Assembly: GCA_029962745.1 (NCBI GenBank)
Contig: CM057154.1
Span: 18,618,078 to 18,682,077 of the forward strand
Direction: 5' to 3'
DNA from: Echinometra lucunter
Taxonomy: Eukaryota; Echinodermata; Echinoidea; Camarodonta; Echinometridae
DNA length: 64,000 nucleotides
How positions within the stretch are numbered: the first letter of the stretch is position 1; every line of letters starts with the position of its first letter. Below the pieces are notes generated by a model. The model did not search any database and was not told the origin of the DNA. It was given only the letters and a program-made list of their open reading frames with translations. The position numbers and the translations under genes were made by a program. Of this stretch, positions 36,794-52,106 are shown piece after piece.

Positions 36794-38166
36794 GGGGGGG
36801 GGGGGGATTCTCTTTTAATCATTTTTAAGAAAGAAAGAGGCTAGATAATACATTTTCCTACACCAAGCCCGCAGTGTTTTGTGGGAATATTCAACGAAAA
36901 GCAAAAGGTGACTAATATGCTTAGATACATATTGCGCCTGTTGCAAAATCAAAACACCAAGCTGTACAACCTCACTGCTATGATTCATAACGTAGATGCA
37001 CAACTTTTTATTTTGTGTTATATTTCAGTTAGACTTGTTAATTGTATATTGCAACATGTTATAAGGATCACGTTCATTTCTAATTTTTGGTAATATTATA
37101 CAGATATCCTTATAGATTAAGCTTAGAGTAAAAAAAAATAGGCAAAAAGATGAGTTTCTATCAATACGATCAACATTTTGAGAGAGAGAGAGAGAGACAC
37201 GTCTGGGAATAACTCGATCAGAACATGTACATGATAATATGACAGAGTTGTATGGCCGAGGAAGAGAAGTTAATATCGATAAGATGGAATTTGGAAACAA
37301 GAAACATATTGCTATGAAGAAGATCAAGGTTTGAGTTATTCTGAAAAGGCCTTCAGTGTTGTAAAAAAAAAAAAGATATTCAAGGATTCTGACTTTCTTT
37401 TCACCGTTACAAGAACAACATTTAAACTGTCAAAATATCATTCGCAAACGCGCGAAATATTAATCAGAGAAATTCATTTTTAACAACTGCGGTGTTTGTT
37501 GCATAAACATCCACCATTCCACACTCAGTCAGTCAAGGCGTTATCCCACATATGGCTCCCACAATCTCGATTTGGACCTCAGAAGGAAAATAAGATGAAG
37601 CTGAAAGTGAATATGGCATGTTTTGATATGGGCAATCCTGCAATTGAGCAACCGAATGTCTCTAATTCAATTACCGCCTATACCATAGCCAGTACTATTT
37701 GGATACCGTTGGTGCGTGATGTTAGTCTTTCGCAGATTCCAGCCCTTCTTCAGAGTGCATCTCGCCGCCGGGATCTCTGCCGTGGGCATCATCTCAGTTA
37801 GATGTCGACCTCGCGACAAGAAAAAATAATTCCAAAGACTGACACCAAACCAAGACCTTCGGGCAATAAAAGTGTTTCAATTCTAAGTGAACAAGGTAAG
37901 AATAAGGAGGAACAAAGCAATGACTTTTGACCTGGTTTTGGACAGCGCTTGTGGTCAGTTAGTTATGATTGTGGATTAAAAAACAGCCGATGGGTAATAT
38001 TGGTCAAATAGTCAGCAAGAAGTCTGTTAACTATCAGGCCCTAACCTTTAATGAAAATATGCAGCAGAAAAACCAAGAAAAGAAAGTTAAAAGACAAGAT
38101 AAGAGAAAAGGAAGAGGATGAAAGGAAGAACTGAAAGAGAAAGAGAAATGAATGCAAACTAAAGAG

Positions 38167-38204
<38 letters not shown>

Positions 38205-41200
38205 ATGGCTGAAAAGTAATGAAACAGGCAGCCAGAGACAGAAGGGAGAGAAATGAAGAAAAGGAGAAAAGGAGAAAAGGGAGAAGAAAAATGAAGAAAT
38301 ATAATCTTACTTGGACAAAAACAATGAAATCGGGCTCCACATGTTAAAAAGCAACCACATCGTGTCAACCCAATAAATTTTCGTCGACAAAGCCAAGGAT
38401 CAACCATGTTAAAAGACTTCCAAAATGAAAGCGTTCTGTATGGCAGTCACGACAAGGGCAATAAAAGCAACGATATCTGTCAGCTTTGTTAACAAAAGTC
38501 TGTATTATATCATAACGAGATTAGAGGCACCACTCGTACAGACGCAGACTACAGCGCACGAGGGTGTATCGCGATAGCAACGCTCGGGGCGGGAAAACAC
38601 GAGAGAAATGATATAGGTCTGATGTGGGACAGACGGCAAGACGGTAAAAGAACAGTAGGGGGAACGCTATGTTGCCCTCTGCTTCGCAACATCTCATGTC
38701 GTGTTCGCCTGATATGTCTCGCACTCGTAAGCTTCCCTTAAAAAGGTATTTGTCGGAAGAAAAAGAAAAAAAGAGAAGAGATTTCAAGAAGTTCAATCCA
38801 CTTTTGTAATATGACTGGTTGAGTCGGATCGACAATATATATTCATTACTTTTCATAAATGAATATTAGGAAGGAGGTGAGCCAATTACATCCCCCTTAA
38901 TCATACTAGCCTGGGGATATTGATCATAACAGTACTCTGATCAAATCATGTTGAAAGTAATACAACGCGCACTCAGTAATCCCAGATAGTTTCTCAACAA
39001 ATCATACACACGCCCCGTCTGGCGAGTGTGTGCGGAATAGAATGAAAATTGCTACCAGAAAATCGTGATGGGTTAATCTCTTTAATATACAATGTGTACC
39101 AGTGACGGGTAAACAATATGAGAAGAATGCAAGCATACTCACACCAGCGACAAGTAGTAATCACCGTGATGAATTACACGGCTTGTTTACTTAACACATC
39201 TACTGGTGTTTTCAGGACTATTCCCATGTGTTTACGAGCAGAAGGAATAAGGTCCGCTTTTACGTCGACGGTTATTTTTTCCATTAATGGCACAAACTAC
39301 TCAGAGACAATATCATTTCAGCACTTCTAATATGATGAGGCATATGAAAAATAAGAGGAATTATGCTGAGAAAAGGGGGGGGGGGGGGGAATGCCCGAAT
39401 ATAAAAACGATTGCATCAGATAAAGAGCATTAGAAATACAAAACTGTAAACTATATTAAAAACGTGTGTATTTTCCTTGGCATGTGCAAATTCAGATTGT
39501 TTTAGACAATATGAAAAAATTTGTATTCATAACTTGTGTATCTGTTGCTCTTTATTAATTTTGTGGAAGAAGAAGAAGAAGAAGAAGAAGAAGAAAAAAA
39601 AAAAAACACAAGAAAAAGTAAGACAAAACTGTTGTGATCTCTTCCTTGCTCTGTTTGTATTTAAGAACAAATCAGACAACTAACAAATCATGATCTTCCT
39701 CATGCATAAGCCATACTGGATACAAAATAAAAAATATCAACTGAGCTTTCTGAAATGACTTCAATAAAACTCACAGATAAACTGAGAGCTGATCTATACG
39801 CTTAACAACATATTTTGACCCAAGGCTGACCCGGCTTGAGCACGTGATCTTTGAAGTGTTTTAGTTTATGGAGGCGCCATTCTCGTAGCGTACTGAAAGA
39901 GAGGGTTGTGATACGCGCTCGCGAACGCAGTCTAGTCGCATGTGACACTGCTGTGGAAGGGAACTATTTGGAGGTCCATGAAACTCAAAGGACAGACTTC
40001 CTGTATGATGTGAGAAAGAGAAATTCTGTTCTCAAATTTCTCATATATATATATAAAATATGACATAGTAAATAGTGTTTGTACAATAAGTGATGTGATT
40101 GGTTAGATCTGCATCACGTGACGTGCGTAAATTTTGCACGGGGAATCCCGTGTTTAATGTGGTACACTAGATCTATCGTTAGGGCTTTGTTTACTATAAT
40201 AAGTAATGCATGTTCTGTTGACATGATGCATAATTACTCTGGATTATGAACTAAACTCCAAATACTCAATTATCCCTCGTGCAGGTCTATTTTTCCTCGG
40301 CCTTCAGCCTCGGTGAAAAAAATGATAATTTAGTACTTGTCGTTTCCCCTTCCTTTTATTGCATGATAAACAATGCACTATTCATATAGCATATAGTTAA
40401 TTTTACACATAAAATGAATGAATAATCAATGGAAATGATGTGTTGATCCTGCACAGCCAGTAGAAATGACACTCAACACTGACAGCGCATAATGAGTTTG
40501 CGATGTTGAGGGTACGAAAATAAATAAGTGTGACGATCATTAGTTAAATATGTCACGATTTTTCAACTTAAAAAAAAACGGCTAATCTGCCTTTAAAAAA
40601 AAAAAGGAAATGAATGAATACAAATTTTTCCGACGCCAACACATTATTTTCTTTTCCTCCACGAGAGCGGGTATGGCAATACGCAAGGCCATACGATCCA
40701 ACAAAAGGGGAGAAAAATTCCATCATTCACTCGATGAAAACTGAAACAAGATCACAATAGATATATTATTCATGATGAGGGTTATGATATCCCATTCGGA
40801 TAGAAAAAGAAACTCGTGGTTTTTAAAACGATTCAACACGGCTTTGACTCTGGTTGAGTTGGTTTTGATTGTCTACGTCAGTCTGGATAGATCCGTGTCT
40901 TGTTTAGGCACTGGCTCCAGCGCTGCCAGCTTCTAAATACCGCTCCCCAACCCTAAGAAGAATAGACATGATAGACCGAGGTAAGGGCGCCGATAAATGG
41001 AGAGGAAAATCTCTTTCTCCTTGTGCGAGATCGAGGCTAATCGGTGAAAACTCCAGCAGTTCCGTCGCGCTATTGATACCGACGATCCTACCAGCGAGGG
41101 GTCCGCTAAACTCAATGGACTGGACTACACAAGTTTGATTTCTATTTTGTTGCTCTAACCCTGAAGTTCTGCATATACATGTTCTCCCTCGGTAAAAAGT

Positions 41201-44200
41201 AGTGTGTAAAACTAGGAACAAAACAGGACTCCTACTATCCCACGGTTTCAATAGATACATATGAACTTGCAACAGTTGCTAGAGTAGAGCCTGAAGGTTT
41301 TATTTGGTTAAGATATTAGAATGTTGTTGTCTACACGAGTGCGTTTCAGATTTATTCAGTATGTTTTCATGAACTCGAAAAATGAATACTTTTTGTATCA
41401 TTTGACAAGTCCACTGAACATGAACTAATTTGTTTACATGATTTGGTGAGACTTACATAACACAGACTTTTATACGTTGAAATGAAGTCTTTTATTGTAA
41501 AAAATAGTTACTGCTATTGATTTTTTTTTTATGATTCCATCCTTTAAAAAAAAAATCTATCAAACATAAGAAACTAGAAGCTAATGGATATGTAAACTGA
41601 TGGTCGACGACCGGTCAATAACACCATACCAGCATGCCTGCAAACACATGATGAAACATACTAAGATAAAAAGAAAACAATAGGGATATGACGAGAATCA
41701 AATCCCATTTCATCTGTAGCTTCATTTATACTTTAACCGATGCAACTCACTATCTATCGTAAAACACTCGACAGACGAGTGTCTTCATTCATTGCATATT
41801 GTCGTTAACGCCAGATCATGCAGCATACATGCAGGTAATCGATAATCGATGTAATTTACAGGGGTATAGTTTTAGCGCGAAAATTACACAAGCTTCAAAT
41901 GCCCCAGGTCACGCTTTTCATTCGCCAATAATTCATACGGACTGAAGCGGGACGTATATACGCTTTCAGTGACGTGACTGAAGAGGGGCGAATAAATGCA
42001 TCCAGAATTCTTGGAAAAGGACGAATTCCGAAACATTTCCGATCCGAAAAGATGTCACTTCATGATGGATGCAAATTTACTTTTGAATAGCTTTTAAAAG
42101 CTTTTAAAATAAAGATAGATGGAAAACAAGGGCACATCTTTTCATGTACCTTAGATATGCCAGATTAAGATCGGATTAGCCAATGCTATAAGTTTGATTT
42201 GATTTGATTTGATTTATTTTTCTTCTGCATTCATATTAACATTTTGATAACACAATATACCAAGTTTTACCAAAGTGCACGCTGCAGTTTGTACCCATTC
42301 GATTTTATTCGTTAATATCGATATTGGTGAGAAGTAATGCGACAAGAGGCACAACTATCATTGATGCCCACACTCTTTGATGACACTGTGGAACAAAAGC
42401 AACCCAAGTACTCGGATCAAGAGGGGGACAACACCATCAGACTAGGCAAATAATAACCTGACAAAAACCACTCTAAAGAGAGGACGGCAGTTCTAGAAAA
42501 CTAACATTAGTATACATTGCAGTGCATGAGCAAAGAACATGTTGAAGAAAAGAGGAATCGCTGCAGAAGTGGGTGGTTTTTCACAATCATGGAGAAGACT
42601 TCATTATGAGGAATAGACTTTTTCTGCATAGGGGGGTGATGTTAAAAAAAAACACAAGAAAAAGTAAGACAAAATAAAATACGTCTTGCGTCATTGTGCC
42701 TTAACCACTGTCTGATCGGTACGTGCTATGCTTGATTATTAATGGAATGCCTCTTACCATGCTTACTAGCATGACTAGTGGGTCTAGATACTAGGTAGTC
42801 CACCACTGACAACTCAATTACGCCATCCCTTTTGCATTTTTTTTTCTTTTTGCAAATTACACTTGTCACACTTAACTCCCAGGAGAAGTATAATGACTGC
42901 CGGTTGGTTTTCTTTACCATCATCACATTTCGGAATCATTTCCTATTGACCATTATATTCTTTGTAATGGGTGGCAGCGGCGGGATGGGTTTTTAAATAC
43001 TCGCATCTGTCACTGGGGCTATGGACCACTGAAGAGGATGGGTGTTGTTTAATTTGTTGACATCTTTGCTTAGCGGGCCTTTATGCTCTTCCATCCTCCT
43101 CATCGCAAAAGCAAGTGGCACAGAAACCGTCTGAAGAGCAAACACTGCAAATTATAGCCCCTAGCGATCCCGGCGATACATTGTAAAGAATGGGGAGGCA
43201 GCAACGAGAAAGATGACTAAAATATACACCATGCAAGCACGGTGGCCGTATACTCTCCACTTTGTGCAAAAGTAAAGTCCGCTTGGAAATAGATAGATAG
43301 GCCTTCCATATGTTCAGCAAGTAAAGAAACGAAGAATCTGTTATCCCAAACATGCCAAATAAGTAAGATGGAACTGCGTGTAGAATGCATTCTGCGTAGT
43401 TTTGTAATGACATTATACTCTCAGTTACGTAAGTGCAAGATAATCTTTTATTTCCATTTTTCTAATTTTCCTCTATTATTTACTTATATTAATCACATAG
43501 TTAATTAATTTCCCTCATTAATACATTTTTATTTAATTCCTAAATCTTGGGTCCTTATGCACGTTTCTCCTTTCCATCTACTTCTTTGTTTCTTTTTTGT
43601 TATCTTCTTTTACTTCCCCATTACTTCTAACTTCTTGTAATTTTCTTACCTATTTTTAACCTCTTCTTTGTCTTCTCATTAAAAATCATCTTCTGTAGTT
43701 TATCTCTTCCTCATGCTTTCCCGATCCATCTCCGTTCACAGAACCCTTGTTTTTGCCTAACTTGTTTTATTCAGGCTAATTACATAAATTATGATTTTCG
43801 TTGTGTTCTCCGGGATATTCATATTCGTGTAGATGGTAATCGTCGTGGTGATATAGCTGTTTTTCCTAGTGACATACAATATGACCCATTTAGCCCCAAG
43901 AGTATGATCTTGAATCATACGGAGTAACAGTACAACGTAAACATATTATCCCTAACCCTAATTACAAAGATGACAGCCAAATTGAATTCCCCGTCTCTTA
44001 ATTTACCCCGATGTCCATCAGTTGACATGGTTGATGAGGGACGTGGGACAGGCTGGTGGAAGAATACTCAGGGACCAAATTAGACGAAAATGGATGAAAC
44101 GGAAAGATGACATGGAGAAGATGAAAAGAGACACGGAGATAGAGATAAAAGGGAGAAATGGGGGGGGGGGGTAAGAAACAGAGAAAGATAGAAGAGAGAA

Positions 44201-47200
44201 TGAGTCTGTGTTTGTCAGAAAGAAAGAGAAAGAGAAAAAAAAAACAGAAAGAGAGAGCGAGAAAGTGAAAAGAAGAAAATGGAAAACTTTAAGAAGAGAA
44301 AACGAAAAAGAAAAATTGGAACCTAGAACAAGCAGAAAATATGAATATTAAAAAGGTATAGAAAGAGAAATGAAACAGAACATCATTAACAAAACCATCT
44401 ATAAAATTATATTGAACCACCATGATACGATGCGTTTTTGACCTAATACGAGTATACAAAATAATAAGAAGAAAAAAGTCAGAAAGAGGGAGATAAAGAA
44501 GAAGACTGCAAAAACGGAGAAGAGAGGCAAGGAGGGAGAAGAGAGAGGGATAGTGGGGGGGGGGGGTACGCCCGGATTATGCGAGAGGGCTCTTATATAA
44601 CGAGTAATGATAAATTTAAACATTGCTTGGAACAAAAGCATACATTGTTTTAAAAAGGTTAGATGAAATTCCTTGTAGATAGATATAGGAGAGAGAAAAG
44701 GAGCGAGAGAGAGAGAGAGAGAGAGAGAGACCACAGATACAAGGACAAAAATTTGACTTAATATGCCCGAATGTGAACGGTCTATGAGTTAATTGCAAGG
44801 TGATTGTTTAGTTTAGGGCATTGTTCACAACGAAGTTAACTATCAACGGCTGCTGTTATTACAGGGTATGTCGTGGTGCATATAGGTGAAATTAGATAGC
44901 TGAATTAAAATGAAATCAAATCACGAAGGCGTATTGATCTAGTATTTTTGCAGGCATCTTGAGCGAGAATGCTTGTGTTTGGAGTCAGTGGGGTCGGCCT
45001 CCTACTATTGAATTAGTGATGTTTATTTTGAAGCGATCATTTTGTCATTACCTTAACCTTCGCCCATCATTGTGGCAAAGTATTCTTCAATGCTTCGTGC
45101 ATTGGCGTTTGGAGACTCATCCAAAAAGAAGGCATAATGATGATATTCTTTAAAACCTTACTTCTTCTAACTTGACTTACTAGGAATGAGGATTTTTGAC
45201 GTGAAAATATTCAAATAGTGAGAGTGAATCAATCTATATCATGAAAGTTCTTACCAGTAATGCTTTGGGGAGGGACGGTAAATTTTGTTGAAGGCCGAGC
45301 TGTAATAAGCATATTAAAAAAAAACATTGCAAGGAATGGTGAAAGAACGTTCAGTGTTATAACATGCATAATGAAGGCAGAGAGGGAAGAAAAAGAAAAT
45401 GAAAGACACTGTAATTCAAAGGGGATGACATTTCGCGAAAATGATAAGAGAATGTAAAGACAGGTTATCTGGACAAAGAAAGGGGTTTTAACATGTTAAA
45501 CACGGATCGATAGTGAAGTAGGAAAGACAGAGAAAGTGTAAGAGAGGGCGGGAGGAAGAAAGAGGGGGGGGGGGGGGGGAAGAGGGGGCAAGGAGATAAA
45601 CAGAGGGATCGACAGACAGTGAGAGACGACCGACAGGAATAATCTCGTCATGATAAAGAGAAAATGAGAGGCCGGTTGATGTCTTGACAATAATATTTTA
45701 AGCGATATAAGAGGCAAATTATCTGCTATTTAACTGAAAATGAAATGGAAGGTTGTCGTTATGAATTCTTTTATCTTGCCAACCTTTCATGTCAGTCTGA
45801 TCCCATTAAAGCTGTGCGCTGGGGTAATACTTAGAACTTATAACAGAAAATAGGATTCTAAACCACATGCATTTTTGTGCTTTTATACTGTTGGGGAACA
45901 AAAAGGGAAGAAAAAAAAAAAAGAGGAGAGAGAAAAAGAAGGGAGAGAGAAAGGGAGGAATAGAAACACGGAGAATTGGGGGGGGGGGGGAGATGGACGT
46001 AAATAGAGAGAGAAAGAGAGAGAGAGAGAGAAAAAAAAACATATAAGAAGGTAAGAGAAAGTAAGAGAGAGAAAAAAAATGTCAGATCAGATATAAAGGG
46101 AAAGTAGGAGTGAGACAGAGCTATAACTAAAGAACAATGAGATGAACAGAGAGAATGAGAATTAACTGTTGTGCCCTCGACCAAATCATTTCCCCTTTTT
46201 TATATCCTTCTTCTTTTCTGTATGAATTGCCTGAAAGGGGGGTCAATAATCACTCTAGTTGAAACCTCACATTACCCCTCACCTCTGCCAAGTTACTTGA
46301 AAAGACCACATGGATTTTCTGCCCCCACCACAAAGACATCAATAGCCAAATAATTAGTTTCCCATCATCTCAACCTGGGACAAAACTCCGCCCAGTCAGT
46401 TTGCCAAAAACGTTTTTTAACCCCTCCATGGTCTTTTTTTTCTGAAGGGGGTTGCAAAAAACAAGATTAAATCGAAGCATTGAAAGCCAATTGTGAATGG
46501 TGGAAAAAAGAGTGTTTTAGTCCTGTGCGGCGGTTGTATAGCCGGACTATAGCTCAGCCTAAATAGGTGTATTAAGGACAATTCTATGGGAGAGGAAGGG
46601 GGAGTTGAGTGAGAAGAACAGCTTGAAAAGAGCAGCGGACAAAAGATCGAACTGTTTCGATAATCCAGATAATTATGCGTAGACAAGCTTGATGCACTAG
46701 CTTCGATGGCTGAAAGCGACGAGTTGAATAGCCCTCGTGGGACCATTCCGCGAGCTTATGGATGTTGTACCGGTGCAAGAAAGGACCAGTTTCTTTCACA
46801 ACATGTCATTATGTATCATCACATAGCAATTGATGATAACACAGTAAACACACCCTAGCCTAATACTTGTATACCGCCATGTTTGTGTGGAGGTATTTCA
46901 GATTACATGCCCGTTCGCCCCCTTCAGATCCGTCGACATGCTTGATGCATGATACAGAAATGTATATTTTTGTCAAACTCCTTTTTTGTTGACAAGAACA
47001 GATAATTGATATCATTATAATATAGCCAGTGTATATTGTTAGGATTATAATAAATGGAGTGTGAGCGGTATGGTTCAATTCAGAATACCGTGGTAATAGG
47101 ATGGACAGTTTTATAATATTTCATTTTAAAAAAAATCCTTTTTGCTGAATTTTCAGTCTTGACTTTCCTCCGATTTCTCTTACTCCTTTAGAAATTAAAT

Positions 47201-50200
47201 CTGTTTGCATCAAAAATGTAAAAAAAAAAAAAAAAACCAATACGTCGGAACACGATTATCTACTAATGTGCTACAGCGTGATGAGGACTTGTCCAACACT
47301 TGCCCTTGGTTACTGGGATTATTCTAATTGGCAGACTTTATTCTGAGATCAGTAGGTTTTTTTTAAAGAGAGATTATTCAAAATAAACATTCCATTTTGT
47401 ATAGTGATATTTTGATACACCGCATAAACATGAAGATAACGAGATGATGTTGCTTTCCTTTAGTAAAACACACATAATTATTTTTAAAAACTTTCTTACT
47501 TCGCGAGCATAATTCTTTCTTTTTTTTCTCCATTAACAAAGATAATCAAATTCGCGTTGTGTAGAAAAATATCACATGGGAGATGCCTCATTGGCAATAA
47601 TAATGTCATTAACTGAAAAAATCTACGATTTATTTGACTTCTTTTGAAGAACAACATGAGAAAATAAAACACACACACACACCACATACATACATGCATA
47701 TTTTCATATAACATTTCCGTTAGCTCTCCCAATGAACTAGACATGTTTCATTGATGTACACGCAATATTACCACTTATCACTTACAAATCTGAAGCATTC
47801 AGTATTTTTACATCACAGTAATACAATTATTGAAAACACTCTAAAATGTGAACGTTTTTCTCATCATGACAATTACCTCAGTTTATCAGCTAAATTTGTT
47901 TCATAGTGCAACTCAAATCAACATTTTTTTTAATGAGAGATAATCTGCGCAGCTTCCACAGCATTTTAAGCAGTGTCGTCGCAAAATTTGTTTCATTATA
48001 TATTTCTCCAATTCCCTTTTTCCTTACTTCTCGGAAAGAAAGATTGCATAGACTCTGATGAAAGAAATAGTGGAGGCAAAAAGATCTAGATTACGGGTTC
48101 AAACTATTATCTTCATGATCGTTCATGACAATATTTTGCGGTCACGACATATTCTGCGGCGACGAATCTTTGACAAGAGGGCTATCAGCTGTGAAATTCA
48201 GCCAGCCACTTCCGCGGGATGCACAGCCATATATCCCGATCAGACATGCTTCCTTTACCTGTTTATACGGTTCGCTCTAAATACTCGCTACATCCAGATA
48301 TCGAATTTACAAACAATCACTTTACACTGGTTTAATAGACCGCATTCATAATTATTGCTCAGGACTCTTATCATTCAATGCATGAATGAGTAATATTTTC
48401 GAGAACAGATAATTGGGGGCGGAGGATGAGGGGGCGGCTGTAGTCGTTTTCCTTTCTGTTGGGGGGGGGGAATATTTTGTACTGATAATCATACGAATTA
48501 AAATAAGAGAAGTGGGATAAAATGATAACAATACTATTTTCTTAATACTGACCACTGCTGACTGAAACCATCTGGAATGATCACAAGTGTTTGGAAATAT
48601 TTTGGGACAGAACAAATGACAAATCAAGAAATACAATTAACCCCCTAATATTAGACTTAGACCAAGGCCTTGTCATTTCAAAGAAAAAAAAAAACACATA
48701 TGGTTTAACAAAAAGGGTATATCATAGTGCTGAAATTGTATAGTTACTATAACACATGAATAGATAAGAATAAAGATTACAAAGGCTTAACCACGTAAGA
48801 CACTATTTTCAATATTTACAAAACTCTAGCAAATTGTAAAACAATTTCGATCCTTATAAAACTGTTATCAATGATTCGCGGTTTTGCAAAGGTATGAGTT
48901 CAGATAGGGGTTATTAGATTAGAACAGATTTCTCCCCTCTTTTGTATTGGAATAATTTCAGTGCTAGAGCACTTCCTTCAAATGAAACTTCAAATCTTTT
49001 AGTACAAGAATATCAGATGAAAATGATGTTCAAATACATATACACTTACGTAAGGACCTGCTTTTTATGATAGAATAAGGAATACCCACGTGTTTCAAAA
49101 TAAACTGAAAACAAAGGGGAAAAGGAAAGAGAAGAAGAAAACCAATGCATCTTCTTGAAAGAAAATCAATTATAATGATTACCTATGATTACAAAATAAT
49201 TTTATTCCTCTTTATAATATACTTTAATATACTTATCAGTAGATATATATTATCATCACATTATATACTTAAGAAAAGCTGCACTTTATACAACTGCATC
49301 AGAATTCAACTTTTGCTATGCATAATGAAAACACTCATGGCGGGTGATCTTGACAAAATGCTGCGATGAGTGCAGTTTCAATATCACTCTAGCAGTATAT
49401 CCACATTTCAACAGGTTATTTATTTATCATGTCTATTTATTTATTTATTTTTATTTATTTATTCAGGATAACGAGATCAGTTAAAACTGTTTTACATCAA
49501 GGTCCTGAGATAAAAGACATGTATATCAAAAGAAAATTACAATATATATATAACAGTATAATGAAGATAACGATAAGAAATCAAGTAATTATATAGTTAT
49601 GATGTGTATTGGAAAATATCGCAATAAAAAATCTAATAAAGGTTCTACAAAAAAAAATGAGAAAGATGTCATTGTATAAAAAAACATAATTATGGGATTT
49701 ACCATTTTTTTTCCTAAGAAAAAGGAAGAGTCAGATGACAAGCTAAAAAAAAAGAGAAAAAATCGGACCGTAAAGGGGTAAGGCTTTTACCTCCAAGGAA
49801 GACAGTTTGGTTTAAAACTTTATCATCAAACCAAGCATGTAATAAATTATGCATTACATGCATGTCATGCCTGCCATGTTCCACTACCTCACACCTTCTG
49901 AATAACAGAATAATGATTTTCTTTGTTTGTTTTATTCACAAATGTCTCCCCGTTTTGTTGCCGTGGCGAATGGTCACTCAACAATACACGGACGCACACA
50001 CCCACACGCGCACACGCACACCCATTCAAGCGACACACACACAAAAATAAAACGATGACCACAAATTACTCCAGTCATGTATGTTGACGCCCATACACAA
50101 TGGGGTGCAAAAGGGGATCTTTCATAAACAAGCGCAGTATTTGCTGTGTGCTTGGCGCATTTCAGAATCGATTAGTGATTTAGTGTTAAAGAGCCGTATA

Positions 50201-52072
50201 ATGACGGCGACATGCAAAAATTCCCACACACTTTATTTTGCTTTTATTGATTAAAATATTCATCGGAAGTGGGTCGGTCTAGTTGTGTATACTGTTTTTT
50301 TTTCTACGATATAAAATATCAAAATGAAGTGCCTTGAAATTTTGATCAGTATTTCAGAAAAGACGCATTTTTAGTTTTGTATCAGTCTTTCTTTAAAGTT
50401 CAAAGAAAGAATACATTTTGAATCTTATCTTCAATCTATTAACCTACCACAGGCTGCGGTATATTTTAATGCGCCTGAAGTCATGCACCGATTATAAGAT
50501 TTGGACATAACAATCCATCAAAGGTAAAACAAACAAGACATATTTCCAGAAAAAGTGGTTCTGAAGTCTTACCTTCCCGCTTTCGTGATGATCATTTCTG
50601 TTCCGATCTCATGAAACTTGGTCCAGAGCTCCCTCCCTTCCAGCGTCACTTTGATGTCTTTGGTAGCAGGGTTCTGGGCCGACAGGTCTGGCGGGCGCAT
50701 CGCTGCCGCGGCCGCCATCATTTGTTGAGTGGCAGCGGCTGCTGCAGCGGTCTTGTGGTCGCCTGGCGGGGCGGGCAGCGGGGTGAAGTCTCCGAAGTGA
50801 CTGCTACGTTCTACGGGATGTAAAACACAGGATGGACAAATTGATTTAAACCTAATTGGACTGCTTCAATCAAAACACATCACATACATTTCTGCCAAGT
50901 AACAAATATGAATTATATTCCGACAGGTGAAATTTAATTGGAATCATGAGAATGGTAGATAAAAAAGGCAGTTTTTATGTCAGTCATGTAAAATCCATTT
51001 GCATGGCAATGCGGGAATAATGACATTAATAATGATGAAATTCAGGTGGTGACGTTAATGATAAATCTTTCTTTCATATTGAATGCACTTTGACTGAACA
51101 ACTTTGGGTCAAGCTTTTCCATTAATTCTGAAGCATGATAGGGGTAATGGTTGGAAGTTAATACTGGAATTTTAAAAAGTGGTAAGCAAATCATTTGAGT
51201 GATTTCTATAATGTATACAGAGATTCCTCTTTCATTGCGATAATAAAAAGAGGAAAATATGTTCATGTTTCCAAAACGGATCCACGTCACATTTACCATC
51301 GTTTAAAATCATACTTTCCGTGCATTCGTGAAACTAAACATGACAAAGTTTAAATACGATATTGCAAGATTAAATTCATCATTAGTCGCTTAGAATTGAA
51401 ATAAGAATAAGCTTTACATGGCTTGGATGCCTGATTTTAAAAGATCACTTTAGTATTAAGAACTTCAATTGCTATTTTTTTTTGGGGGGGGGGTGAAAGG
51501 GGAGAGTCATAGTGGCTCATGGACAAGCACTCACTCGTTCGTTCAATATGATTATATAAGACCCTCACGTCCATTACAAATCGAAGTCAAATGGATTAAA
51601 CCATAACAGTCCCCCTCCTCCCACTACTTTCATGAAAGGAGAATATAGGATATGTCCACAACAAACTGCTAATGAGCAACCCTCTATTAGCCGCGACTGT
51701 CAAAAGATAATTGCCGTTATTACGTGCCCCGACCAATGTCGGACATTAGGCCCGTCCATCGACCGGTTTGTATATCAGGGGCGCATTAAAAAGCATTCAG
51801 CGTGCACGGCGAGTGGATAGCGTTTGGAGGAAGGCTGTAATATAGTCTCTACTCTGAATGGGGAGGTGATAGATGTTAAGCAAGGCTGATTATATGTTTT
51901 AGGAGCAACCCCTTAATGTACACTGACAGATTTGACAGGTTGAACGCGCTGCAAGTAACTGTTTTCGATTGTAGGCTTAATTGATTAGAAGGTAAATATT
52001 CCGACTATGGTCTTTAAGCACTGCGTACTCTACAGTGTATGATGGAGAGAAGATGGAAAGATAGAAAGGGAT

Positions 52073-52106
<34 letters not shown>

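Larger units (their letters stand above)
27516..50572 (-). other. Tbx6/16: Tbx6/16 intron 2 (23.1 kb)
   Basis: This is a phase 2 intron with donor gtaaga and acceptor tgtccag. It holds many simple repeats (29440-29575, 34218-34250, 35715-35774, 36762-36806, 38173-38202) and two long purine-rich blocks (44049-44570 and 45510-46090). It also has a LINE-like tail (49430-49520) and unique GC-richer stretches near 32600-33050, 38520-38740 and 40860-41160. No nested gene could be supported. Confidence 0.88.

Noticed and set aside
50798..50804. Alternative AG acceptor seven bases inside exon 2
   Set aside because: It would shift the frame and destroy the T-box.
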